A DNA stretch of 64,000 nucleotides from Hyphomonadaceae bacterium (GTDB taxonomy: Bacteria; Pseudomonadota; Alphaproteobacteria; Caulobacterales; Aquidulcibacteraceae): positions 1-64,000 of the forward strand of contig JAHDXR010000009.1 in assembly GCA_023384105.1 (NCBI GenBank). The letters are read 5' to 3'. Each line of letters starts with the position of its first letter. The stretch's first letter is position 1. A program made the translations under genes and the position numbers. Below, piece after piece: positions 48,528-56,356 of the stretch. Under the pieces are notes generated by a model. The model made no database searches and was not told the DNA's origin. It was given only the letters and a program-made list of their open reading frames with translations.

Positions 48528-48722
48528 CTAGCCGCCTCCCCCAAGGATGAAGCGCTGGAAGCGAGAGAACGCGGCGCTGATGCGCGAAGCGCTTTGCGGA
48601 GAGACGAGCCCGTCGTCTTCGTGCGCGCGCTCCAAGGGCGCATGCGAAGCGATGGCGTCGGCGCCTTGCGGGCGGGCTGCAAACATCGCGACGACGGCGG
48701 CGAAGACGGCTTTCGCGCTCAT
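48528..48722 (-). CDS. small helical protein, first of the minus accessory operon
   Basis: 64 residues from ATG 48722. Ala-rich (SAKAVFAAVVAMFAARPQGA) with a hydrophobic start. The next gene begins right after its stop. The stretch 48723-48847 upstream is the likely promoter region of the minus operon, though no clear -35/-10 pair stands out. Confidence 0.45.
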   Translation of the reverse strand: MSAKAVFAAVVAMFAARPQGADAIASHAPLERAHEDDGLVSPQSASRISAAFSRFQRFILGGGG

Positions 48723-48847
48723 GCGAGGCGCTCGCGCAAGACTGCAAAGAAGTTGCCGTTGCGAACGCTTTGGATTGACTCTGTGAATAACGTGCAGTTG
48801 AGTGCGCAAACAGAACGAACAATACGCGCGTAGAACCGCGCAATCAC

Positions 48848-49132
48848 ATGACCGGCTGCGGGGGGAATATGTGCTGTCAATGTGACGCCGTGCGAACGGC
48901 TGCTTCCGCTATCGTTGTAACGGAATTTGAAACGCCGACCGTTGAAAGCGGCTTGGTGATGGTGCTTGTGCGCTTCGGCGCCGACGTGCGAACCGTCACG
49001 ATGTCGCCGATGATCGCGCACCAACTGGCGCAGTCGATCATCGACAAGCTGCATGTGACGAACATCACCTCCATGGCGACGTTCAGGCGCCGGCGCGCGC
49101 GCAGCGCGGCTCACGACGTCACCTCCGCCTGA
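48848..49132 (+). CDS. small plus-strand protein between the operons
   Basis: 94 residues (87 from the second ATG, 48869). SAIVVTEFETPTVESGLVMV and LVRFGADVRTVTMSPMIAHQ look like folded sequence, better than the antisense frame. Its end overlaps the end of the minus-strand regulator gene. Not recognised. Confidence 0.45.
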   Translation: MTGCGGNMCCQCDAVRTAASAIVVTEFETPTVESGLVMVLVRFGADVRTVTMSPMIAHQLAQSIIDKLHVTNITSMATFRRRRARSAAHDVTSA

Positions 49133-49338
49133 TGCGGCGGATGCGCCGTTTCATCGTCTAGCCAATCCATTTCGGTGACAGCGCCGCGCGTGGCGATCCG
49201 GACGCGCCGCGCCATGGATAGCGACGGCGTCTTCTTTCGATAGCGCCAGGCGTGGATGAGGCTGTGCGCGACGCCGATGCGGCGGGCGAACTCAGCGTCC
49301 GGAATGTTATTCTCGTCGAGGTATTGTGCGAGCCGCAT
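49111..49338 (-). CDS. Cro/CI-type HTH regulator (minus side of the switch)
   Basis: 75 residues from ATG 49338. AQYLDENNIPDAEFARRIGV then AHSLIHAWRYRKKTPSLSMA is a helix-turn-helix of the lambda repressor-like class with no dimerisation domain. It is divergent from the XRE gene at 49436, with two operators between, so the pair form the lysis-lysogeny switch. Which partner plays repressor is not clear. Confidence 0.75.
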   Translation of the reverse strand: MRLAQYLDENNIPDAEFARRIGVAHSLIHAWRYRKKTPSLSMARRVRIATRGAVTEMDWLDDETAHPPHQAEVTS

Positions 49339-49351
49339 ATCGGGCGCGATC

Positions 49352-49400
49352 CTCACCCCCTGTGAAGGCTGCGGTCAAGTGTCATTTCACCCCGGGTGCA
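49352..49400. promoter_or_regulatory. two operators between the divergent regulators
   Basis: CTCAC-CCCCT-GTGAA (49352-49366) and TTCAC-CCCGG-GTGCA (49386-49400), 34 bp apart, share the inverted-repeat design TTCAC-N5-GTGAA. A minus-strand TTGACC lies between them. The same design recurs at 49889 and 49934. Confidence 0.65.
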
Positions 49401-49435
49401 TGGCGAGCTGTGGATGAAGGCCGCAAACTGACACC

Positions 49436-49819
49436 ATGGGTGAACGCCGGAAATTCAACCCCCCGTTCTTGCGCCAGTGGCGCAAGCGGGCGGGGCTCTC
49501 TCAGGAGCAGCTCGCCGAGATGATCGGCTGCAGCCCGGCGCTCGTTTCCATGATCGAACGCGGCCAGCGCCAGTATGATCAGGAGTTTCTGGAAGCAGCC
49601 GCCGAAGCGCTCGACGCCACGCCGGACATGCTTCTACGAATCGATCCTGAAAACCCCGCCTTTGAAGAAGCCGCCGCCGCCCAATTGCGGCGCGTGCCGG
49701 AGGCCGATCGCGCCCGCCTGCTGGCCATGATCGACGCCTTCACCTCCCCGCCGAACGGAAAACCGATCAGCGCCGGGAAAGAGCCCAAGAAGGCGCCTCG
49801 CCGGCGCCGCGCCGGCTAG
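49436..49819 (+). CDS. XRE-family regulator (plus side of the switch)
   Basis: 127 residues. LRQWRKRAGLSQEQLAEMIG then CSPALVSMIERGQRQYDQEF is a classical XRE helix-turn-helix; a helical C-terminal part and a basic tail follow. No peptidase domain, so RecA-dependent self-cleavage is not expected. No ribosome site stands before the ATG. Confidence 0.8.
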   Translation: MGERRKFNPPFLRQWRKRAGLSQEQLAEMIGCSPALVSMIERGQRQYDQEFLEAAAEALDATPDMLLRIDPENPAFEEAAAAQLRRVPEADRARLLAMIDAFTSPPNGKPISAGKEPKKAPRRRRAG

Positions 49820-49888
49820 TCTCCGCCCCCGCAACGATCCTCAATCCACAACTTCTTTTCGCGTAACGCCAAAGGCTTAGCCGCCGAC

Positions 49889-49948
49889 TTCACCGGTGGT
49901 TAAGTTTCTGCTTGCGTTCCGCGCTTCTGTTCGCTTCACTGCGGGTGA
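49889..49948. promoter_or_regulatory. two operators upstream of the early operon
   Basis: TTCAC-CGGTG-GTTAA (49889-49903) and TTCAC-TGCGG-GTGAA (49934-49948, perfect inverted repeat), 45 bp apart, in the 168-base gap before the first early gene. They match the operators at 49352-49400, so the same regulator likely controls both promoters. Confidence 0.65.
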
Positions 49949-49987
49949 AGAACGGTTTTGACCGCAGTGAGAATCAGGGGGCGTTCG

Positions 49988-50203
49988 GTGGCGTTGTTCC
50001 TAGTCGACGGGTACGCGTGGGAGCCCACAAAGCTCGGCCGCCCCAAGCCTCCCCCCTCCCGCGCCGAAGCGCTGGCCGCGCTCGAGAAGGTTGGGCGCCA
50101 GCACCGCTCAGATCCCCGCTACGGCGAAGCCTTCGCCGCCTATCAGGTCTGTGATTACGGCCATGCTGTTGAATGCGCCAAGGCGTGCGAGGCGCTGTCG
50201 TGA
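49988..50203 (+). CDS. first early-operon protein, 71 residues
   Basis: GTG 49988 has CAGGGGG 6 bases upstream. Reads MALFLVDGYAWEPTKLGRPK and ends YQVCDYGHAVECAKACEALS. Not recognised. Confidence 0.55.
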   Translation: MALFLVDGYAWEPTKLGRPKPPPSRAEALAALEKVGRQHRSDPRYGEAFAAYQVCDYGHAVECAKACEALS

Positions 50204-50493
50204 GCGCGGTTGCTTCCACCGAGCGCGACCGCTTCCGCGCCAAGAGCGACAATAGCGTCGACGGCTTTACCCGTGAGCGCGCGGCAAGGCAGGTCGATGA
50301 AGTGCAGGCCGCTTTGCTCGACTTCCGCGCCGCGGCGCGGGCCTGCGCCGAGCGCATCAAAGCCGCCAACCCGAAATTCTTGCGCGACGACGCCGCGCGC
50401 ATTGTCGAGTGCGCCGAAGAGGTCATGACCGACGCGCTCGACGCGGGCGCGATTGAAGAGGCGCGGAAGCTGGCGAGGGGGCGCGCTTACTGA
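50200..50493 (+). CDS. early-operon helical protein, 97 residues
   Basis: GTG overlaps the previous stop (GTGA). ERDRFRAKSDNSVDGFTRER, then helices ending CAEEVMTDALDAGAIEEARK. Not recognised. Confidence 0.5.
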   Translation: MSAVASTERDRFRAKSDNSVDGFTRERAARQVDEVQAALLDFRAAARACAERIKAANPKFLRDDAARIVECAEEVMTDALDAGAIEEARKLARGRAY

Positions 50494-50858
50494 TGACGAG
50501 AGAAGCGAAAATCTGGACGTGCAAGATCGGTGAAGTGCCCTCGGCCGCGCTTCCTGATGGCGCCGACGCCCCGATGCGTGACGCAGTGGCGCGCGCCTAT
50601 GCCGCCGTCACTGGCGAAGAGCCGCTGTTCATTTTCTCAGGCTGGGGCGGTGAGCTTGACGAGTCCGAGCGCGCCGTCGTCGAGAACCGCGAGCCGTCCG
50701 AAGATCATCGTAAGCAGCGGCATATCCGCGATGCGGCTCCCGATCTGTACGAAGCGCTGACAGAGCTGATCGCTCTCCATGAAGGCGAGGCTACGGCTGA
50801 TGGGGTCGTGCTACGCGCCCGCGCCGCTCTCGCTCGTGCAGACGGAGCGGGACAATGA
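50493..50858 (+). CDS. early-operon protein of the MTREA group
   Basis: 121 residues. Its start region ATGACGAGAGAAGCGA recurs at the next two genes. Contains AVARAYAAVTGEEPLFIFSG and RDAAPDLYEALTELIALHEG; AAPDLYEAL is a phrase of many short phage proteins, shared loosely with the next gene (AAPDLANSI). Function unknown. Confidence 0.55.
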   Translation: MTREAKIWTCKIGEVPSAALPDGADAPMRDAVARAYAAVTGEEPLFIFSGWGGELDESERAVVENREPSEDHRKQRHIRDAAPDLYEALTELIALHEGEATADGVVLRARAALARADGAGQ

Positions 50859-51226
50859 CGAGAGAAGCGAGAGAAAAAGCGAAGATCACCGAAGGCCCTT
50901 GGCTAATCGCAACCAGCAACAGTTGGCGGCGTGTCATGTCGCAACGCGGCGAGATGGTCTGCGAGCCCATCAAGCAGAACGACGGGCACCCCGATCTGCA
51001 CTTCCGCAATGGCGGACCGGACGGGCCTGACGCCCGCCTGATCGCAGCGGCTCCCGATCTAGCAAACAGCATTCGCCCCGTCGTCGCTGCGTGGGAGGCG
51101 ACGCTCGCCGCTGCGCCAGACGAGATCGAGATCGACGACGACGACACGTTCGTGATCCGCCTAACCGCCGCAGAGTGGCAGGCAATCCGCGCCGCCCTTT
51201 CCAAAGCCGAAGGAGCCTCCCAATGA
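50855..51226 (+). CDS. early-operon protein of the MTREA group
   Basis: 123 residues. KITEGPWLIATSNSWRRVMS, HPDLHFRNGGPDGPDARLIA and AAPDL follow the pattern of short phage proteins with a TPGPW..DA.LIAAAP.L core. Start region duplicated from the preceding gene. Function unknown. Confidence 0.6.
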   Translation: MTREAREKAKITEGPWLIATSNSWRRVMSQRGEMVCEPIKQNDGHPDLHFRNGGPDGPDARLIAAAPDLANSIRPVVAAWEATLAAAPDEIEIDDDDTFVIRLTAAEWQAIRAALSKAEGASQ

Positions 51227-51477
51227 CGAGAGAGGCGGGGGAAGGGTTGGTCGTCAAGGCCGCGCAGTATCACGAGCGCTGGAAGGCTTGGGTGGATGAG
51301 TTCGAGCGAGTGTGCGGCGCCTTCGGGTTGCAGCCGTGCCGATCGAACCCGCGCTGGTTTGATTACGTCGATGAGGGCTTGAGTCCACAGGAAGGCTTCG
51401 CTCGCTGCGTCGATGATCTGGCGACGCGAGAGCGCGTCGGCGTTCCCACCGCCCTCCCTTCGGAGCCCTCCCAATGA
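51223..51477 (+). CDS. early-operon protein of the MTREA group
   Basis: 84 residues, from the ATG at 51223 overlapping the previous stop. HERWKAWVDEFERVCGAFGL, CRSNPRWFDYVDEGLSPQEG. Third copy of the ATGACGAGAGA start cassette. Not recognised. Confidence 0.5.
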   Translation: MTREAGEGLVVKAAQYHERWKAWVDEFERVCGAFGLQPCRSNPRWFDYVDEGLSPQEGFARCVDDLATRERVGVPTALPSEPSQ

Positions 51478-51890
51478 CCTCTCAAAAGACAGAGCCGATG
51501 AGCATCGAAGAAATGTGCGCTGTCGTTGACGAGGGTAAGCGCACCGTAGAGCAGCAAGCGCGGCGCATCGCATATCTGGAACGCGAATTGCGGATGACGC
51601 AGGCCGCGCGCGAGCAGACGTTCGACCTGTACCGCGCCGCGCGCGACGGCCTCTTCGCGCTGCAATGCGCCAACACTGACCCGCAATTCGTGCGCGATGC
51701 AGCGGACAAGATCGACTGCGGCAACGGCTGCGCCTTTTCTTCCGTCGAATGGGACACCGGCGCGCACAATTGCTCGCGCATGGAGTCTGCTGAGGGCTGC
51801 GACGGCTATCTCGCACAGCAACTCTACGCACTTGCTGACGCCTTCGATGTCCTTCGCAAAGAGCGCGAGACAAAGGACTCCGACCAATGA
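51474..51890 (+). CDS. early-operon protein of the MTSQK group
   Basis: 138 residues. Coiled-coil-like middle (TVEQQARRIAYLERELRMTQ) and several Cys. The first 16 bases (ATGACCTCTCAAAAGA) are identical to those of the next gene. Not recognised. Confidence 0.5.
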   Translation: MTSQKTEPMSIEEMCAVVDEGKRTVEQQARRIAYLERELRMTQAAREQTFDLYRAARDGLFALQCANTDPQFVRDAADKIDCGNGCAFSSVEWDTGAHNCSRMESAEGCDGYLAQQLYALADAFDVLRKERETKDSDQ

Positions 51891-52156
51891 CCTCTCAAAA
51901 GAAAACGAGAGCGGGGGCGGAAAGCACCGCGCTGGAGATCGGGCTGTATGACGCGCTGCGCGCCATCGCGAAGGAATACGACACGCCTGATCGCATCCGC
52001 CGCATCAGCGAGAAAGAATACGGCCTCTCGTACGAAGAGGCGCTGGAGATGGCGTACGAGAACATTCAGGCGCTCGCGGCGCGCGCGATCTATGGCGTTC
52101 GCATCAAGCGTCCCGCTGCCCGCGCCGCCCTCAAAACCCAAGGAGAGGAAGCATGA
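51887..52156 (+). CDS. early-operon protein of the MTSQK group
   Basis: 89 residues: MTSQKKTRAGAESTALEIGL, RISEKEYGLSYEEALEMAYE. Helical. Coupled to both neighbours. Not recognised. Confidence 0.5.
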   Translation: MTSQKKTRAGAESTALEIGLYDALRAIAKEYDTPDRIRRISEKEYGLSYEEALEMAYENIQALAARAIYGVRIKRPAARAALKTQGEEA

Positions 52157-52404
52157 GCGCCCCTCCCCTTTCCCCCTATCACGCCGCCATCGAAGAAGCC
52201 TACTTCGCCGCGGCGAACCTGATGGGCGCGCTTTTAGCCGCGCGCACGGCCGACGATCCGAGCGAGCATCTGGCGCTGATCTCGATGGAGCGGGCGATGT
52301 GCGACGGAGCCCAGCTCATCGCAGCGATGAAGCGCGCCGGCGATCTCGTCCAAGCCGCCCAGCCCGTCAACGACCGCACAGGAGCGCCGGTCCATGCCGC
52401 CTGA
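52153..52404 (+). CDS. early-operon helical protein, 83 residues
   Basis: AAIEEAYFAAANLMGALLAA, LALISMERAMCDGAQLIAAM: Ala-rich helices. ATGA coupled. Not recognised. Confidence 0.5.
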   Translation: MSAPPLSPYHAAIEEAYFAAANLMGALLAARTADDPSEHLALISMERAMCDGAQLIAAMKRAGDLVQAAQPVNDRTGAPVHAA

Positions 52405-52531
52405 ACATATCGCCGCGCTAGGCGCCGTCGCGGCGCAGCTTGCGCTTCATGCGCTCATTCTCAGCGCCGTGTTCGGCGGCTGGGCTTTGGCGGTCTGGTC
52501 TGTTCTGAGCGATGGAGGACGCGATGGCTGA
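52394..52531 (+). CDS. 45-residue membrane protein
   Basis: Overlaps the previous gene's end and the next gene's start. MPPEHIAALGAVAAQLALHA then LILSAVFGGWALAVWSV: one or two membrane spans. Its last codons carry the ribosome site (GGAGGA) of the next gene. Confidence 0.5.
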   Translation: MPPEHIAALGAVAAQLALHALILSAVFGGWALAVWSVLSDGGRDG

Positions 52532-52958
52532 GGCTGCGCCGATCAATCACGCCGCCGTCGAAGCCGCCGCGCGCATGGTGCGCCGCACGCTGGAGCGGGC
52601 CGAACGCGGCGATGTTGACGCCAAGCGCGATCTGCTGCGCTACCAGTGCGCCGAGGCTTTGGAAACGACGCTGACGCGCGTCGCGGCGCTCGCCGACAAA
52701 TGCGCGCCCACGCTCGACGAGATCAAGATCGAAGAACGCCAATATTCCAGCGATGCGCAACAGCTGCGCTTTGAAGTCGAGCGCGTGCCGAACATTCTCA
52801 ATCAAGCGGCGGGGCGCGCCGTCGTTCTGGAAATGCCGGTGCATCCGGGCGGATGCGCCCCGCCCGTCTATGTTCGCGAACCCTACGGCGATCCCCGCGA
52901 CGACAATTGCGAGCTTCCCAAGCCCCTCCCCGCTCAAGCCCCGGAGGTCGCGCCATGA
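52524..52958 (+). CDS. early-operon protein, 144 residues
   Basis: ATG 52524 (GGAGGA 4-5 bases upstream; ATG 52512 is the alternative). Helical first half (AARMVRRTLERAERGDVDAK) and a Pro-rich end. Not recognised. Confidence 0.5.
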   Translation: MAEAAPINHAAVEAAARMVRRTLERAERGDVDAKRDLLRYQCAEALETTLTRVAALADKCAPTLDEIKIEERQYSSDAQQLRFEVERVPNILNQAAGRAVVLEMPVHPGGCAPPVYVREPYGDPRDDNCELPKPLPAQAPEVAP

Positions 52959-53131
52959 AGCGGCCGCGGGCTTACATGCTGATGCCGCCGGCGCCGACGC
53001 GCTCCCCGCTCGAAGCGGAATTGGATCGCCTGATCGAGCTGCGGAACAACGGCTATATCACTGAGCGAGACTACCTCCGCGACTCCAAAGCCGTGAAGGC
53101 GGCGATGAAGGCTGAGGAGCGGCGGCGGTGA
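52955..53131 (+). CDS. 58-residue early-operon protein
   Basis: ATGA-coupled. After a Pro-rich start it forms a helical hairpin, LEAELDRLIELRNNGYITER, DYLRDSKAVKAAMKAEERRR, of the kind seen in SHOCT-like short domains. Not recognised with certainty. Confidence 0.5.
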   Translation: MKRPRAYMLMPPAPTRSPLEAELDRLIELRNNGYITERDYLRDSKAVKAAMKAEERRR

Positions 53132-53520
53132 GCCTCTTCTCGCAAAGCGTGCGCCACGCAACCTTGCTGCGCCAATCCTTCGTCGGCGCCGATGGCGTGC
53201 GCGTGGCGACGTGCGCCGGCTGCGACAAGCACATCGCGCGCATGACCGCGTCGGGCGGCTGGGTGAAGCTCATTCCGTTCGATTTCGATCACCGAGATGA
53301 GCAAGCGCACGGCGGCGGGCACACGCTCGACAATTGCCAAGCGCTCTGCTCGGGACCGGACACTTGTCACGCCGCGAAGACGGCTGAGTTCGTCGCGCTG
53401 AACGCGAAGGCGGACGCCCAGGCCGGGCGCACCGGGCAGTACGCACGGCGCATGGCGCGCAAAGCCCGCGGCGAGCGCCCTCTCATTCCGCAACACAAGA
53501 ACGCGTGGGGAAAACGATGA
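53128..53520 (+). CDS. HNH nuclease
   Basis: 130 residues from GTG 53128. CAGCDKHIARM supplies a Cys pair, then IPFDFDHRDEQAHGGGHTLD, NCQALCSGPDTCHAAKTAEF: the DH...N...H core of HNH nucleases with the second Cys pair. May be a recombination or packaging-linked nuclease. Ends in the start of the tRNA-bearing frame. Confidence 0.8.
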   Translation: MSLFSQSVRHATLLRQSFVGADGVRVATCAGCDKHIARMTASGGWVKLIPFDFDHRDEQAHGGGHTLDNCQALCSGPDTCHAAKTAEFVALNAKADAQAGRTGQYARRMARKARGERPLIPQHKNAWGKR

Positions 53521-53993
53521 CCGAATGCGCTCCTAGCTCAATGGATAGAGCACCGGGCTTCGAACCCGGCGGTGAGGGTTCGACTCCTTCGGAGCGCGCC
53601 AATCGCCCAACGCATCGTTGGATCGTCACGGAGTACGACTACTTCTTGCACCGCTATCGCGGCGCCGCGCTGCGCGAGCGCGAGCGGCTGCAAGCGCTCT
53701 TCCCTGAGAAGACGTTCCGCGTCGTGCGCATATCGCGCCAGAACAGCGCAAACGCGCCGGATCAGGCGCGGCGTCTGAGCGAGATGCCGGCGGTCGCGGC
53801 CCTCGCCTCCCTTCCGGCGCCAGCACCGCCAACCGAAGACGTCGTCGCGAAGTTCGCGGCGGCTGCGATCAGCCGCTTCCTGCGCGCCAAGCACAGCCAT
53901 GCCGGCTGGACCGATGATGAAATCGACGCGGCCGCCACCGAGTGCGCGCGCATCGCTCTTGCCACCTTCAACACCGAGGCCGCCAATGTCTAA
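53517..53993 (+). CDS. early-operon protein with a tRNA gene inside its 5' end
   Basis: 158 residues from ATG 53517, which overlaps the previous stop (ATGA). Codons 4-29 are the tRNA-Arg gene read in frame with no stop. The part after it, HRWIVTEYDYFLHRYRGAAL then QALFPEKTFRVVRISRQ, looks like real coding sequence and has no ATG, GTG or TTG of its own until 53783. The C-terminal third (FAAAAISRFLRAKHSHAGWT) is helical. Either translation runs through the tRNA sequence or the original start was replaced by it. Confidence 0.5.
   Translation: MTECAPSSMDRAPGFEPGGEGSTPSERANRPTHRWIVTEYDYFLHRYRGAALRERERLQALFPEKTFRVVRISRQNSANAPDQARRLSEMPAVAALASLPAPAPPTEDVVAKFAAAAISRFLRAKHSHAGWTDDEIDAAATECARIALATFNTEAANV
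53527..53601 (+). tRNA. tRNA-Arg (anticodon TCG), phage-borne
   Basis: 75 bases with an encoded CCA. Acceptor GCGCTCC / GGAGCGC, D-arm GCTC/GAGC, anticodon arm CCGGG-CTTCGAA-CCCGG with anticodon TCG (reads CGA), T-arm GAGGG-TTCGACT-CCTTC with one G-T pair. It lies within the early operon on the same strand. Its length is a multiple of three. Confidence 0.88.
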
Positions 53994-54687
53994 CCTCCCC
54001 AACATGACCGCCGCTGACGAGGTCAAGCATTTCGTTGAGCAATGCGCCGAACTGGCGAAGGCGCCCTGCAACGCAGAAAGCGCGCCGAAGTTTCGCGCCC
54101 TCCAAGCCGAGGAAGTGAAGCTTCGCAAGAAGCTGGACGAGACGCGCAAGGCGGAGAAAGAACCGCATCTTGAAGCGGGCCGCGCCGTCGACGCGAAGTA
54201 TCAGCCGCTCATCGGTCAGGTGCAGGATGCGGTGAAGGCCGTCACCCTCGCGCTCACCAAATTCCTGGAGGCCGAAGAAGCTAAGGCGCGCGCTGAGGCG
54301 GAAGCCAAGCGCAAAGCCGCCGAGGAAGAAGAGCGCAAGGCGCGCGAACTTGCGGCGGCGGCTGAAGCCGAGGAAGACCCGTTCGATGCCTTCGATAAAA
54401 CCGAAGCCTCGCGCGCGGCCGAAGCAGAAGCCGCTTCCCTCTCCCGCCAAGCGGCGGCGCCGGTCAAGGCCACCGTCACCAATCTCGGCGGCGGCAAAGC
54501 TGGCGGGCTCCGCACCGTCGGCTGGATTGTCGAAGTCGAAGATCCCAGCGCCCTCGTCGCACACTACGCCGACCGCATGGAAATGCTGGAGCTGGCGAAG
54601 AAGCTTTGCGCCGCCGAAGCCAAGGCGACGAAGGGTCAGTGCAAAGTGCCGGGGGTGAAGATCGTGGCGGACCGGAGGGCGGCATAA
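53986..54687 (+). CDS. coiled-coil protein preceding the recombinase
   Basis: 233 residues. Long Ala/Glu/Lys coiled coil in the middle (about 80-130) with a basic/hydrophobic C-terminal domain (GLRTVGWIVEVEDPSALVAH, LCAAEAKATKGQCKVPGVK) that is the usual end of phage proteins located just before RecT genes. It probably works with the recombinase. Overlaps both neighbours. Confidence 0.65.
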   Translation: MSNLPNMTAADEVKHFVEQCAELAKAPCNAESAPKFRALQAEEVKLRKKLDETRKAEKEPHLEAGRAVDAKYQPLIGQVQDAVKAVTLALTKFLEAEEAKARAEAEAKRKAAEEEERKARELAAAAEAEEDPFDAFDKTEASRAAEAEAASLSRQAAAPVKATVTNLGGGKAGGLRTVGWIVEVEDPSALVAHYADRMEMLELAKKLCAAEAKATKGQCKVPGVKIVADRRAA

Positions 54688-56060
54688 TGGCTGACGGCCA
54701 AACCAACGGCGCGCTTATGCGCGCCCCGATTCACTCCGGCGCCCATGTCGCTGCCATCATCCCACAGACCTTCGATGATGCGTGGCGCGTCGCCGGCGCG
54801 CTTGCAGCGTCGGGGCTCACGTCCTTCAAGCGCCACGAAGAAGCGCTCGCTGCGATCATGGCCGGCGCCGAAGTTGGCCTACCGCCGTTCGCTTCCCTTC
54901 AAAGCTTCATGTTCGTCAACGGACGTCTCGCCATGTGGGGCGACGCCCAACTGGCGCTCGTGCTCTCGCGCGGCCACAAGGTCGAAGAATGGTACGAAGG
55001 CACGCTCGAAGCGGGCGACCTCACCGCCTGGACCAAGATCACGCGCGCCGATAGCGGCGTTGTTGTCCTGGACAGCTTCTCCATCGAAGACGCCAAGCGC
55101 GCCGAGCTGTGGCAAACCAACGCGCGCGTTCGGCGCAAGAACAAGCAGACCGGCGAGTGGTACGAAGCCGCCAACGACTCGCCCTGGTATCGCTATCCCA
55201 AGCGGATGCTGAAGTACCGCGCGCGCGGCTTCGTGCTGCGCGACGGCGCCAGCGACGTGCTGCGCGGCATCAAGATGGTCGAAGAGGTGCAGGACTATCC
55301 GCAGCTCGAAGACGTTCCCATGCAGGCCCGCGTCGTCGGCGCATCGGCGGCTGACGACTACGACCAACGCCCCGCCGAAGAACGCCCCGGCAAATACGGC
55401 GTGATCGGCGGCCAAGCCGGCAAAGACGTCTATGACGATCTCGCTCAGCGCATGTCGGATTGCGAAGACGCCGCAGCGCTCGAAATCGTCTTTGACGAAG
55501 CCGAGAAAGCCAACCTCTCGCAAAACCGGATGTTCGCGCTCTCGGAGCACTATGAGGCGTGCAAGGAAGCTTTGGAGGACGGCCGCGCGTGCCCGCCGGC
55601 GCCGCGTTTCAGCGAGCCCCCGGAACCCTCCCCCTTCGAGGCTTTGAACGCTGAGGGCGAAAAGGCCCAAACCGCCGAAGCCTTCAAGGCGTGGACCGCA
55701 AAGCTCACGCCGGAAACGCTGGGCAAGTGCAGCGACGAAGAGCGCGCCAAGCTCAAAGCCACACACGCCGCCGCAAAAGAGCGCGCCACCAAATCCGGCC
55801 GGGCTGCCGGAAAGAGCGAGGATGCAGAAGCAGCCAAAGCAGGCGACGGCAAGCCGGGGGGTGAGCCGGCTCCTGCATCCTCGTCACTCTTTGAGAGCCT
55901 GAAGCAGCAATGTCTCGACTGCTTGAAGGCGAAGACGCCGCGCCGCGCGCTCGCTGCATGGCGCAAGGAAGCCGATGAGGCGGCGGACAAGCTCACCGCC
56001 GACGAACAAGCCCAGCTTGATCAGGTCGAAAAAAACGTGCGCGAGGAGTTGACGAAGTGA
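54687..56060 (+). CDS. RecT-family annealing recombinase
   Basis: 457 residues from ATG 54687 (shares its A with the TAA stop). The first ~230 residues match phage RecT-type annealing proteins: AWRVAGALAASGLTSFKRHE, GAEVGLPPFASLQSFMFVNG, GRLAMWGDAQLALVLSRGH, SFSIEDAKRAELW, WYRYPKRMLKYRARGFVLRD, LRGIKMVEEVQDYP. It pairs single strands during phage recombination. The C-terminal ~220 are Ala/Lys/Glu-rich and longer than usual. A DEDD exonuclease follows two genes later. Confidence 0.82.
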   Translation: MADGQTNGALMRAPIHSGAHVAAIIPQTFDDAWRVAGALAASGLTSFKRHEEALAAIMAGAEVGLPPFASLQSFMFVNGRLAMWGDAQLALVLSRGHKVEEWYEGTLEAGDLTAWTKITRADSGVVVLDSFSIEDAKRAELWQTNARVRRKNKQTGEWYEAANDSPWYRYPKRMLKYRARGFVLRDGASDVLRGIKMVEEVQDYPQLEDVPMQARVVGASAADDYDQRPAEERPGKYGVIGGQAGKDVYDDLAQRMSDCEDAAALEIVFDEAEKANLSQNRMFALSEHYEACKEALEDGRACPPAPRFSEPPEPSPFEALNAEGEKAQTAEAFKAWTAKLTPETLGKCSDEERAKLKATHAAAKERATKSGRAAGKSEDAEAAKAGDGKPGGEPAPASSSLFESLKQQCLDCLKAKTPRRALAAWRKEADEAADKLTADEQAQLDQVEKNVREELTK

Positions 56061-56356
56061 CGCCGCACCTCGCCGAAGCGCGCAAGGCCGCGACACATCT
56101 TCTTTGGGCGGCATGCGCCGGCGCGCCGATGGAGGAAGCCGTCGAGGTCATGCGCCTCGCGTCTTCGATCTGGCCGGAGCAGCCCTTGATGGTCGGCAAA
56201 GGGTCGCCGCTCGCTGACTCACCCTCTGCGAAGGCGTGGACAAACGCGCGCGATGCCCTTGATGCGGCCCAGGCGGCGCAAGGCGCGCATCTCGGCATTG
56301 ATTGGACGCAGCGCGCGCAAGCCGAGCGCATCGTTGCGGAGGCAATGTCGAAATGA
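56057..56356 (+). CDS. helical early-operon protein, 99 residues
   Basis: GTG 56057 overlaps the previous stop. TPHLAEARKAATHLLWAACA, ending DWTQRAQAERIVAEAMSK. Between recombinase and exonuclease; not recognised. Confidence 0.5.
   Translation: MTPHLAEARKAATHLLWAACAGAPMEEAVEVMRLASSIWPEQPLMVGKGSPLADSPSAKAWTNARDALDAAQAAQGAHLGIDWTQRAQAERIVAEAMSK

Noticed and set aside
48719-49114. Minus-strand frame upstream of the first minus accessory gene
   Set aside because: Composition is irregular (His/Arg-rich) and it lies opposite a more convincing plus-strand frame; the stretch near 48723-48847 more likely holds promoters.
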